From an uncultured Lachnospiraceae bacterium (GTDB taxonomy: Bacteria > Bacillota > Clostridia > Lachnospirales > Lachnospiraceae), in assembly GCA_934351255.1 (NCBI GenBank), contig CAKRJH010000004.1, positions 1 to 64,000 on the forward strand: DNA of 64,000 bases, read 5' to 3'. The notes under the pieces are model-generated. The model searched no databases and was not told the origin of the DNA. It was given only the letters and a program-made list of their open reading frames with translations. Positions 33,045 to 40,630 of the stretch are shown piece by piece. How positions within the stretch are numbered: the stretch's first letter is position 1; each line of letters opens with the position of its first letter. The position numbers and the translations under genes were made by a program.

Positions 33045-33452
33045 ATGCAGGAGATGCGAAAACACAAGCACATACTTTGTATTCTTCTTGCACTCGTACT
33101 TTTTCTTTCGGGCGCGTTTGGAACTGCGTTTGAGAAAAGTGAGTCTTTTGGTGAGCCTTCGCATACGCAGGAAACGTCCATCCTGCAGGGGACAGGTACA
33201 TTTATCAACCATGATCTGGGCAATGTAGATGAACTGTCCATGGTCAAAGGAGCCCGGCTGCTCTCACATCTGAATGTCCGGTCCAGACAGTCCCAGACGC
33301 GGGCTTCCCTGGAGTTTCTGGCAGCGTTGATGGTGGCGTTTGTACTGTTCTGCCATTATCTGGAACTGACGGATCACCTGTGCGCGCAGGGCGGGACGCT
33401 GAGCCATTATACCATCCTGCGTTACATACATCGAAAGGATGGCGCCAAATAA
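33045..33452 (+). CDS. Hypothetical small exported/membrane protein
   Basis: This 135-residue protein has an N-terminal signal-like helix (ILCILLALVLFLSGAFGTAF), a polar middle, and a second hydrophobic stretch (LEFLAALMVAFVLFCHYLEL). A good ribosome site, AAAGGAGG, precedes the ATG. I do not recognise a family. It is followed 71 bases later by a 45-residue single-helix protein; the two may form a small membrane unit. Confidence 0.65.
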   Translation: MQEMRKHKHILCILLALVLFLSGAFGTAFEKSESFGEPSHTQETSILQGTGTFINHDLGNVDELSMVKGARLLSHLNVRSRQSQTRASLEFLAALMVAFVLFCHYLELTDHLCAQGGTLSHYTILRYIHRKDGAK

Positions 33453-33523
33453 TATTTTCCTTTTCGGATCACTTCGCGTGGTCCGGTTTATGACCCAATA
33501 AACAGAAAAGGAGAATAGGACCT

Positions 33524-33661
33524 ATGGTAACAAAGATTATCTTAGTTGTATTTCTGGTGGTCGTAATCGCTGCGTCTGTATGGGGCAACGGCTGGCTTTC
33601 ATCTTCTGATCGGAAATCCGACGTGGTCGATGCGAATGGCGCAGAGACAGAAACAAAATAA
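33524..33661 (+). CDS. Tiny single-helix membrane protein, 45 residues
   Basis: An ATG behind AAAAGGAG opens a 45-residue frame: a hydrophobic helix (IILVVFLVVVIAASVWGNGW) followed by a polar, acidic tail (SSSDRKSDVVDANGAETETK). No family is recognised. It ends ten bases before the L10 leader promoter. Confidence 0.6.
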   Translation: MVTKIILVVFLVVVIAASVWGNGWLSSSDRKSDVVDANGAETETK

Positions 33662-33671
33662 AGAAAATCCA

Positions 33672-33700
33672 TTGACATCATCTCCAAACTGTGGTATAGT
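33672..33700 (+). promoter_or_regulatory. Promoter of the rplJ-rplL operon
   Basis: TTGACA at 33672-33677 and TATAGT at 33695-33700 are separated by 17 bases, a near-consensus housekeeping promoter just upstream of the L10 leader. Confidence 0.9.
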
Positions 33701-33714
33701 TGTTCTTGCTTTGT

Positions 33715-33839
33715 GAGCAAAGCACACTGCCGTAGACAGTAGGTGCGGAAGAGATTCCGCGTAAGCGTATGAACCGCCTACCGAGGGAGATGAATGTTTT
33801 GAAGATTCAACCTCTCTGTTTACGCAGAGAGGTTTTTTT
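33715..33839 (+). ncRNA. Ribosomal protein L10 leader with attenuator
   Basis: The transcript carries the conserved L10 leader features: CACTGCCGTAGACAGTAGGTGC, a variable stem (GCGGAA / TTCCGC), and CCGCCTACCGAGGGAGATG, which fold into the structure that binds the L10(L12)4 complex. A terminator follows, CCTCTCTG (33811-33818) with CAGAGAGG (33825-33832) and seven T. Known function is feedback control: excess L10-L12 binds the leader and shifts it to termination. About 125 further bases without a gene separate it from rplJ. Confidence 0.92.
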
Positions 33840-33966
33840 ATAGCGGCGAGGAAAATGCATGCATTTGACGACCGCTAATCAGATCGACGGGCATCCGCCC
33901 ATGTGATTTGAAAAACTTCCCGCGCAGTGAAAATATGGGACTGCCCAGGAAAGGAGATTTTTAGAC

Positions 33967-34464
33967 ATGGCAAAGGTTGATATCAAAGCACCTATCGTAA
34001 ACGAGATCAAAGAGCTGGTTGATGGAGCTGCTACCGTAGTACTGGTAGATTATCGTGGACTGACAGTAGATCAGGATACAAAGCTTCGTAAGGCTTTAAG
34101 AGAGGCAGGATGTTCTTACAAGGTATACAAGAACACCTACATGAAGCGTGCATTCGAGGGCACAGACTTCGCACAGCTTGATTCTCTGTTAGATGGACCA
34201 TCTGCTATTGCAGTATCTAAGGAAGATGCTACAGCACCTATCCGCGAGCTGAACAAGATCGCAAAGGAAGCTCCTGCATTAGAGTTTAAGGCTGCTGTTG
34301 TAGAGGGTACTCTGTATGATGTAGACGGCGTAAAAGAGCTGGCAAACATCCCATCCAGAGAAGAGCTTATTTCCAAGTTACTTGGTTCTTTACAGTCACC
34401 TATCACCAACTTCGCACGCGTTATCAAGCAGATCGCAGAGCAGGGTGAAGGCGCTGAGGCTTAA
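33967..34464 (+). CDS. rplJ: 50S ribosomal protein L10
   Basis: This 165-residue protein anchors the L7/L12 stalk to 23S rRNA. The N-terminal domain includes VLVDYRGLTVDQDTKLRKALR, and the C-terminal part carries the helix region ELISKLLGSLQSPITNFARVI that binds L12 dimers. Length is typical. A GGAGA ribosome site precedes the ATG. It is co-transcribed with rplL and controlled by the leader upstream. Confidence 0.96.
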   Translation: MAKVDIKAPIVNEIKELVDGAATVVLVDYRGLTVDQDTKLRKALREAGCSYKVYKNTYMKRAFEGTDFAQLDSLLDGPSAIAVSKEDATAPIRELNKIAKEAPALEFKAAVVEGTLYDVDGVKELANIPSREELISKLLGSLQSPITNFARVIKQIAEQGEGAEA

Positions 34465-34536
34465 TTACGGCTGACAGACTGCCAGAAGACTGGCAAAACA
34501 AAAAGATATTTACAAAATTTTATGGAGGTAAACAAA

Positions 34537-34899
34537 ATGACAACACAGGAATTTATCGATGCTATCAAGGGCATGACCGTTTTAGAGTTAAATGATTTAG
34601 TAAAGGCTTGCGAGGAGGAGTTCGGTGTATCTGCAGCAGCAGGCGTTGTAGTTGCAGCAGCAGGCGGCGCAGCAGCAGCTGAGGAGAAGGACGAGTTCGA
34701 CGTAGAGTTAACAGATGTAGGACCAAACAAGGTTAAGGTTATCAAGGTTGTTCGTGAGGTAACTGGTTTAGGTCTGAAGGAAGCTAAGGCAGTTGTAGAT
34801 GAGGCTCCAAAGGTAATCAAGGAGGCTGCTTCTAAGGCTGAGGCTGAGGACATCAAGGCTAAGGTTGAGGCTGAGGGTGCAAAGGTTACATTAAAGTAA
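34537..34899 (+). CDS. rplL: 50S ribosomal protein L7/L12
   Basis: This 120-residue acidic stalk protein has an N-terminal dimerisation helix (MTTQEFIDAIKGMTVLELNDL), an alanine/valine hinge (residues about 35-52) and the C-terminal factor-binding domain with KVKVIKVVREVTGLGLKEAK. The start at 34537 follows GGAGG at 34524-34528; the ATG at 34522 is part of that ribosome site. Codon use is strongly biased, as expected of a highly expressed gene. A strong terminator follows. Confidence 0.97.
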   Translation: MTTQEFIDAIKGMTVLELNDLVKACEEEFGVSAAAGVVVAAAGGAAAAEEKDEFDVELTDVGPNKVKVIKVVREVTGLGLKEAKAVVDEAPKVIKEAASKAEAEDIKAKVEAEGAKVTLK

Positions 34900-34924
34900 T
34901 TTTTGATAGTTCCGAAAAATGATC

Positions 34925-34957
34925 GGGCGGATCACATTATGTGGTCCGCCCTTTTTC
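34925..34957 (+). terminator. Intrinsic terminator after rplL
   Basis: GGGCGGA and TCCGCCC with an inner CACA/TGTG pairing form a long stem at 34925-34951, followed by five T. Confidence 0.93.
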
Positions 34958-34994
34958 TGATTTTCCACCATGTAATATATACCATCTACTGGCA

Positions 34995-35678
34995 TTAGTG
35001 CTGATATTCTTTTTGATAAACGCGCTTCAGATAATTCTTTCTGAAGTCACTTTCTTTGCCCCAGAAAGCCAGTTCGTGTTTGGATATAGTTTTACTTTCC
35101 AATTTCAGGCGGATAAGTTCTAAAGAACATATTAAATCAGCGACCTGAAATAAGCGATATTCAGAGGGGATTACTTTTCTGAATTCTACTTCTGGAAGCA
35201 GTGCGTTTAGTACAGAGGACAGGATTCTAGTGAGTTCAATTTGTCCGTTATCGTAATAAATTTTGATTTTGTCATAGGAGAGAAATATATCATAATTTTC
35301 ACGAATGAAGGAAGCAAGCAGTTTTGACAGCTTACCAGAGGCTTCAATGGTATCAGTGATGTGTTTTTTCTCAATGTGAAAACATTTGAAGGTAATATTT
35401 AGTTGACGTGTAAAGGCAACCATTTTGTTGAAAATGCGTCTACGTTCTTTGATGTCCATGTGTTCATAAGGCGGTTCTCTGCGAATGATAGGACCATTAT
35501 GTACACAGTGTTTCCGGTCAAAACCTAGTAAAAAAAGCTCATTATTAAATTTTTCTATGTTATCTGTGATGTCGTTATTCTGGTCATGGAAAACCATCGT
35601 AATAATATAATACGGAGAGTGGTATCTATATTCACCAAAATCTCCACTTTCGTCAACGAAAATACTTAATTCCTTCAT
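34995..35678 (-). CDS. DUF3800 domain protein
   Basis: This 227-residue protein opens with the DUF3800 signature SIFVDESGDFG and has the second conserved block QVADLICSLELIRLK near residue 180. The family is thought to have an RNase H-like fold and is often found near mobile or defence genes; the acidic residues of VDESGDFG and the QVADL aspartate would form the centre. Biochemical function is unknown. The ATG follows AGGGGGG. It has its own promoter and a structured leader that ends in a terminator just before the ribosome site. Confidence 0.87.
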   Translation of the reverse strand: MKELSIFVDESGDFGEYRYHSPYYIITMVFHDQNNDITDNIEKFNNELFLLGFDRKHCVHNGPIIRREPPYEHMDIKERRRIFNKMVAFTRQLNITFKCFHIEKKHITDTIEASGKLSKLLASFIRENYDIFLSYDKIKIYYDNGQIELTRILSSVLNALLPEVEFRKVIPSEYRLFQVADLICSLELIRLKLESKTISKHELAFWGKESDFRKNYLKRVYQKEYQH

Positions 35679-35695
35679 AAGTATAAATCCCCCCT

Positions 35696-35783
35696 AAAAA
35701 ACAAAACGGCAGGGAACTTCCCTGCCGGTAGATGGACCAGGGTCTTTCGACCAGCCCGTTCAGCAACGTTGCTGATTTATTGT
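35696..35783 (-). ncRNA. Structured leader or small RNA ending in intrinsic terminator
   Basis: On the minus strand, starting seven bases after a consensus promoter, the transcript contains a palindromic hairpin CAGCAACGTTGCTG (35761-35774), a GGTC-GAAA-GACC tetraloop hairpin, then a terminator: CGGCAGGGA / TCCCTGCCG (35707-35727) and the U-tract UUUUGUUUUUU. A CCCUG stretch after the tetraloop can pair with CAGGG of the terminator's 5' arm, so a competing antiterminator is possible. The DUF3800 ribosome site follows directly. It may be an attenuator or riboswitch-like leader for that gene, or a separate short RNA. I cannot assign it to a known class. Confidence 0.6.
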
Positions 35784-35789
35784 ATGATA

Positions 35790-35818
35790 ATTATAAAGGA
35801 ATTATGTATTCTAGTCAA
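35790..35818 (-). promoter_or_regulatory. Promoter of the DUF3800 leader RNA
   Basis: Read on the minus strand, TTGACT (35818-35813) and TATAAT (35795-35790) are spaced by 17 bases. It begins 27 bases after the stop of the upstream secreted protein gene, so it starts an independent transcript. Confidence 0.85.
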
Positions 35819-35844
35819 TCAAAAAATATAAAATTTACCATGTC

Positions 35845-37917
35845 TTATTTCACCTTATACTTACATCCAATTTTTGCTTTCTTCAGCTTCTTTTTGAATG
35901 CTTTCACATGTTTCTTACCAACCACGAAAGTGACCTTTTTACATTTTTTGAATGCATTCTTTTTCACGGTGATCGCCGGATCTTTCACGGTAACGGTCTT
36001 TAACTTTTTGCAGTTTGCAAAGGCCTTTGGAGCGACCGTAGTAACCGTCAGAGTGTGTCCTTTGATCGTAATGTTTTTGGCAAGTGTCGCCTTGGTCAGC
36101 TTCTTGGTGCTAACGCCGGTAACCTGTGCCTCGGTCTGCGAAGTGGCAGTGTAGATGACCTTTCCGGAGATCACACTTTCGCCGGTGATGTCTGTTTCCG
36201 GGGCTGTCGTTGGGGCAGCAGGTGCCTGTGACGGAGCCAATGTCTCTGCCGGTACGGATGATGCCGGAGGTTCGGTGGTCTGCGGGGATGGCACAGGAGT
36301 GGCCGTCTGCCGATCCGGGGAATAGATAAAGTTATCCCTGATTTCCGCAGCATTTGCTGCATTTGCATCAAATAGCAGGACATTACTTCGGGTTTCATTA
36401 TCATTGTATAACCAGAGATATATGGACTGGCCTTTTACATCCCGGACGGCTAAATCCACAGTATCATAAACCCATAGATGATCGTAACCATATTTTTCCG
36501 GTGAATAGATCAATATACCGCTTGCACCTGAAAGGAATCCCAGGTTTGTAATGGCTCCGGGTTTCAGGCAATATAATGCCCGCTCGTAGGAATTCATTGT
36601 CAGCAGAGTTCCTGGCGTGTAGACGGGAAGATCGGAGACTGTTGCCTTTGGGACGTTATCGAGAGGATAGGTGAGATTGATATCGGTTTCCTGATTTGGC
36701 CCACCTGAGCCGGTCGCCTGTAATGTGGTTTCACGCGTGAGTACATTATAGTTTACAGAATAATTCAACTCTATAGTACTGTTAAGTTCCGGGAAATAGA
36801 AGTCGCTCCACGTCTGTGTAGAGATCAATCTTTGGGAGCGTCTGGTGCCGTCTTTCAGAACATAATCGACGTAGATTGTGTAGAACTGCATATCTTTATA
36901 ATATACGGGATCATGAAATTCCACCTTATCCAGCGGAGCATATTCTTCTATGCTGACAGAGGAGGTGATAAAGTCGGATGCGGAACTCAACTGTACGATG
37001 TAAGATGGATCCTGACCGGTTGGAGAAAAGGATAACAGAGCATCGCTTTCGTAGCCGGCATAGCCCGTGGTCAGGGAATCTCCGGAGGTGGTCAGCAGGG
37101 AGAGATGTTTGACATTATTTTCCGGAAGAGACGGAGCATCCATCTCTTTTTGTTTTGCGGTGAGAAGATAATGCGTGTCAGTCTTACCGGTTACGCGGAA
37201 GAAGCGTGTACCATTGGCCGCAGTGATATCGTGAGTTTCGCCGGAACTCAGGGACGGCATGTCAGTGACATCTTTATAGATAGGCTGATACAATGCGGTT
37301 TTTATGCCTGCAATTTCAGCATACACCGTGTTTTCCTGCTGGTCGTAGGAGATTACAAGGTTTGTCCCATCTGGGAACAGTGAAAATGATTGCCGGATAT
37401 TCCATACCAGCTCGCCCTGCGGATCAATAAAATAGGAGGTGGTTACAGGCGTTTCATAAGAGAATCCTGTGGTTTCGGCAGGGGATTCCTGACTGGAAGA
37501 AAGTGAGTAATCGTCCCAGTCGTCATCGTCATTATCGTCATCATCTTTTCGGTCAGATCCCAGATAATATTCCTGTGACTGTTTGCCCAAACTGGTAGTG
37601 TCCCGGTATCGAAGAGGCTGTTCCTGGCGATACAGAGCGCGGTATCCGTTTTTGAACTGGAGTATCAGCTGTGTTGCCGGAGCCATATAGTCATTGTCAT
37701 TGATTCCGTTGTAAAATGTATAGGTTTCCGGATCGCTGTCGGCCATGGAAATCTGTTCGAGTTCCCAGGACTGTGAGGCTGGATCAAAATCCTCCAATGT
37801 CTGGTCTGATGTCATCGCCAGGACCGGCTGTGCCGGAAGGGCAGACAGTGAGATCGAAGCGGTCAGCAACGCGCAGCATGCACTGCATAATAAAGTTCTG
37901 AACGTGCGTTTTTTCAT
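35845..37917 (-). CDS. Large secreted protein with LRR_5-like C-terminus
   Basis: This 690-residue protein has a signal peptide (FRTLLCSACCALLTASISLS), a long N-terminal part without a recognised domain, an acidic DDDDNDDDDWDD segment near residue 130, a proline/threonine/alanine-rich linker near residue 550, and a C-terminal LRR_5-like domain very rich in lysine (KKLKTVTVKDPAITVKKNAF). It is a paralogue of the gene just upstream. The last 110 codons of the two genes are almost identical in DNA while the rest has diverged. The basic end may bind the cell wall or another polyanion; that is a guess. Confidence 0.78.
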   Translation of the reverse strand: MKKRTFRTLLCSACCALLTASISLSALPAQPVLAMTSDQTLEDFDPASQSWELEQISMADSDPETYTFYNGINDNDYMAPATQLILQFKNGYRALYRQEQPLRYRDTTSLGKQSQEYYLGSDRKDDDDNDDDDWDDYSLSSSQESPAETTGFSYETPVTTSYFIDPQGELVWNIRQSFSLFPDGTNLVISYDQQENTVYAEIAGIKTALYQPIYKDVTDMPSLSSGETHDITAANGTRFFRVTGKTDTHYLLTAKQKEMDAPSLPENNVKHLSLLTTSGDSLTTGYAGYESDALLSFSPTGQDPSYIVQLSSASDFITSSVSIEEYAPLDKVEFHDPVYYKDMQFYTIYVDYVLKDGTRRSQRLISTQTWSDFYFPELNSTIELNYSVNYNVLTRETTLQATGSGGPNQETDINLTYPLDNVPKATVSDLPVYTPGTLLTMNSYERALYCLKPGAITNLGFLSGASGILIYSPEKYGYDHLWVYDTVDLAVRDVKGQSIYLWLYNDNETRSNVLLFDANAANAAEIRDNFIYSPDRQTATPVPSPQTTEPPASSVPAETLAPSQAPAAPTTAPETDITGESVISGKVIYTATSQTEAQVTGVSTKKLTKATLAKNITIKGHTLTVTTVAPKAFANCKKLKTVTVKDPAITVKKNAFKKCKKVTFVVGKKHVKAFKKKLKKAKIGCKYKVK
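35853..36214 (-). repeat. Near-identical duplicate segment (partner 38007-38368)
   Basis: About 360 bases encoding the C-terminal domain of two neighbouring secreted proteins differ at only about 13 positions. The two copies lie 2154 bases apart in the same orientation. The similarity drops sharply upstream of this segment in both genes, in the proline-rich linkers. Confidence 0.9.
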
Positions 37918-37940
37918 TGTAAATCATTCCTCCCATCAAT

Positions 37941-37974
37941 GCCGCCAGTTTCTGGCTGTTCGGAAACTGGCGGC
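37941..37974. other. Hairpin between the two secreted protein genes
   Basis: GCCGCCAGTTTC (37941-37952) and GAAACTGGCGGC (37963-37974) form a perfect 12-base stem. No T-run follows on the minus strand, so it may be a weak terminator, an RNA stabiliser or a processing site between the two genes. Confidence 0.6.
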
Positions 37975-37998
37975 TGTATTTTGGAAACAATAAGACGA

Positions 37999-40287
37999 TT
38001 ATCGTACCTTATACTTACATCCAATTTTTGCTTTCTTCAGCTTCTTTTTGAATGCTTTCACATGTTTCTTACCAACCACGAAAGTGACCTTTTTGCATTT
38101 TTTGAATGCATTCTTTTTCACGGTGATCGCCGGATCTTTCACGGTAACGGTCTTTAACTTTTGGCAGTTCGCAAAGGCCTTTGGAGCGACCGTAGTAACC
38201 GTCAGAGTGTGTCCTTTGATCATAATGGTTTTGGCAAGTGTCGCCTTGGTCAGCTTTTTGGTGCTGACACCGCTAACCTGTGCTTCGGTCTGCGAAATGG
38301 CAGTGTAGATGACCTTTCCGGAGATCACACTTTCGCCGGTGATGTTTGTTCCCGGGGCTGTCGTTGGAGTGACTCCCGGAGTTCCCGTCGGAACAGGAGA
38401 AGCGGATGGATTTGCACCCGGAGTTCCCGTCGGAAGAGGAGCAGCGGATGGATTTGCACCCGGAGTTCCCGTCGGAAGAGGGGAAGTGGATGTGGTTGCA
38501 CCCGGAGTTCCCGTCGGAAGCGGAGACACAGATGGGTTTGCGGCTGATGTTTCCGTAGGCTGTGGTGAGCTGGAGAGATCTGGATCCGGTGTCTCGGATG
38601 GTGTGTCGCTGACTGCAGGGGTCTCGGTCACCTCTGGAGTCTCGGTTGGCTTTGGATCTTCCGGCTGGTCAACGAAGCTGTCGATAATTTCATCGGCATT
38701 GGCAGCGTTGTTGTCAAACAGAATGGAATTGATGCTGTGGTTATAGAATCCATTGTTGACCAGCAGATACAGTGGCTGATTTTGCGGATTGAGGTTTGCG
38801 AGAGAGAATATGGAATCCTCAGATAACCTGTAGCTTCGCAGGGTAGATTCAGAGTCCGTGGCTAACCGTGAGCTTCGCAGGATGGATCCAGAGTCCGTTT
38901 TTTGGAAATAAATCAGTGCTGTGCGTGCATTGTAGTGCGTGAGATAATGCAGCTCTTCAAGGTCGGTCGGTTTGATCTGATAAAAACCATATCCAAGAGC
39001 TGGTGTTGTTATTGTATCGCCCAGGGTATAGTACGGAAGAGAATCTGCAGAACACTGCTGGAAATCATCTATGTTCAGAGTATTTTCAAAAACAGGGTCT
39101 GTATCACCCTCGAGGTAGGTATCCAAAACTATGGTATTGGATTCCTCGTATGTCGAACAGGAAAAATAGATAAAATACTGTTTATCTGATAATAATATTT
39201 GATCCAGATCACCTCTGTTTGATAACGTCCGTGTAACGGTGCTATTGTCGGAGAAGGTAAATGTGACGTTTGCAAAGAATGTATCCAGCTCCGGGTAATA
39301 GGTGCCGGCTTTGATCTGAATGTTTGTTGGAGGGATGACTTCCTGGATGCCCACTGCAAGATCCATAAAACAGAGTGGATCTAACAGTTGTACCTGTAAA
39401 ATATATTCCGGGGTTTCTTTGGTCGGTGTGTAGGAAAGACCAAAATCAAAATTTATATGATCGTCATTCTCCTCTATGTATGTTCCCTGTTTGGCAAGAA
39501 GTGTTGCCGTAGAGTCGTCACCGGTCAGAACCAGACCATCTGTATCAAGATATCTGGAATAGGCGATGTATTTCTGGTCAAGGTCTCCGCTGACGCGGAA
39601 AAAGCGGGTTCCATTGGTGCCCTGTAAGTTGGTCTCCTGTCCCGGAGTCAGCGAAGGCATCTCGGAGAGCGACTTGTAGACCGGATGATACAATGGGGAG
39701 GTTACGCCGGCCAGCTCTGCGGATACGGTATTATTTTCCTGATCGTAGGAAATCGTCAATGGAGTGCTGGTCCCGAATAGATCGATACCGGTGAATAATT
39801 CGTTTTCAATGATATTTCCTTTGGAATCCAGAATCACCAGCTCACTCATGTCAGCGACGTGGGTCAGGCCAACGAGATCCGCGCCATCGCAGGTTCCGTG
39901 CAAATTATAGTCTTCTTTTGGCTCTATGTCGGAACTGTTTGTCTTGCTGGTGCGCAGCGGATGGTCTTGGACTGTTATAGCCTGATAGCCGTTGGCGAAA
40001 CGGATGAGGAGTTTGGTGGATGGGCCCATATAGTCATTGTCATTGAACCCTTCGTAGAACGTGTAGGTTTCCGGATCGTTATCTGCCAGAGCGAGGCTTT
40101 CGACTTCCCAGGTCAGATCACTGGGTTCAAAGTCTTCCTGAGCATCCGTGGCAGCTGTGGCAGCGGCAGCAGATGCAGTCTGTGTGGCTGGTACCGGCAA
40201 AGATGGTACAGCCGTCAGTACCATGGCACTTGTCAGTGTGGCGGCGCATAGGCTGCGCCAGAGATGAGTTCGATTTCTTTTTTTCAT
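37999..40287 (-). CDS. Large secreted protein with tandem TGTPG repeats and LRR_5-like C-terminus
   Basis: This 762-residue paralogue of the next gene has a signal peptide (basic start, then ATLTSAMVLTAVPSLPV), a long N-terminal region sharing blocks such as DFEPSDLTWEVESLALADND and TYTFYEGFNDNDYM with its paralogue, a linker with four 14-residue repeats built on PTGTPGA, and the shared lysine-rich LRR_5-like C-terminal domain. The start at 40287 follows AAAGGAGA; an earlier ATG at 40308 overlaps no ribosome site. The repeats probably lengthen the stalk that exposes the domain at the surface. Confidence 0.78.
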   Translation of the reverse strand: MKKRNRTHLWRSLCAATLTSAMVLTAVPSLPVPATQTASAAAATAATDAQEDFEPSDLTWEVESLALADNDPETYTFYEGFNDNDYMGPSTKLLIRFANGYQAITVQDHPLRTSKTNSSDIEPKEDYNLHGTCDGADLVGLTHVADMSELVILDSKGNIIENELFTGIDLFGTSTPLTISYDQENNTVSAELAGVTSPLYHPVYKSLSEMPSLTPGQETNLQGTNGTRFFRVSGDLDQKYIAYSRYLDTDGLVLTGDDSTATLLAKQGTYIEENDDHINFDFGLSYTPTKETPEYILQVQLLDPLCFMDLAVGIQEVIPPTNIQIKAGTYYPELDTFFANVTFTFSDNSTVTRTLSNRGDLDQILLSDKQYFIYFSCSTYEESNTIVLDTYLEGDTDPVFENTLNIDDFQQCSADSLPYYTLGDTITTPALGYGFYQIKPTDLEELHYLTHYNARTALIYFQKTDSGSILRSSRLATDSESTLRSYRLSEDSIFSLANLNPQNQPLYLLVNNGFYNHSINSILFDNNAANADEIIDSFVDQPEDPKPTETPEVTETPAVSDTPSETPDPDLSSSPQPTETSAANPSVSPLPTGTPGATTSTSPLPTGTPGANPSAAPLPTGTPGANPSASPVPTGTPGVTPTTAPGTNITGESVISGKVIYTAISQTEAQVSGVSTKKLTKATLAKTIMIKGHTLTVTTVAPKAFANCQKLKTVTVKDPAITVKKNAFKKCKKVTFVVGKKHVKAFKKKLKKAKIGCKYKVR
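38375..38542 (-). repeat. Four 42-base tandem repeats coding a PTGTPGA linker
   Basis: CCCGGAGTTCCCGTCGGA recurs at 38375, 38417, 38459 and 38501, exactly 42 bases apart, inside the coding sequence. Each unit encodes 14 residues. Such arrays change copy number easily, so linker length may vary between strains. Confidence 0.93.
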
Positions 40288-40440
40288 AGACAATCTCCTT
40301 TTCTGCACATAGAGTGCGGTGTCACAAGGGGCGTTATCTCAGTCTTATACGACGGAGATAAAAAAGTGTCTGTTACATTTTACCATATAACATCCTTTTT
40401 TGTATATGACTAACTTTGTCGGGATATGATAAAGAGTGTG

Positions 40441-40470
40441 TTGACAAACACTCCGAACGTATGTTATATT
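40441..40470 (+). promoter_or_regulatory. Promoter of the PTS operon
   Basis: TTGACA at 40441-40446 is followed after 17-18 bases by TTATATT (40464-40470). It lies 34 bases before a leader terminator, in the 343-base gap between the divergent secreted protein gene and the PTS gene. Confidence 0.8.
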
Positions 40471-40503
40471 TTAGTCAGATGTAGTGTGTTACTCGAATTC
40501 AGG

Positions 40504-40558
40504 AGGCATTAACTATACATAACCGAGGAGTGATTATGTATATTTGTGCCTTTTTTTT
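40504..40558 (+). terminator. Leader terminator of the PTS gene
   Basis: AGGCA (40504-40508) pairs with TGCCT (40547-40551), enclosing an inner stem ATACATAA (40515-40522) / TTATGTAT (40534-40541), and eight T follow. It lies between promoter and permease gene, so it must be read through for expression. The PRD antiterminator encoded just downstream is the obvious candidate to control it. The sequence does not match the classical LicT/SacY target closely. Confidence 0.75.
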
Positions 40559-40630
40559 GTACAAAAACCGGTGAAAAAGGTCATATATGCGTACTCATTT
40601 CCAACCTAAGATTGAAAGGAGACTCATATT

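Noticed and set aside
33840..33966. A further regulatory element between the L10 attenuator and rplJ
   Set aside because: Only weak pairings and the rplJ ribosome site are visible; nothing beyond ordinary leader sequence can be supported.
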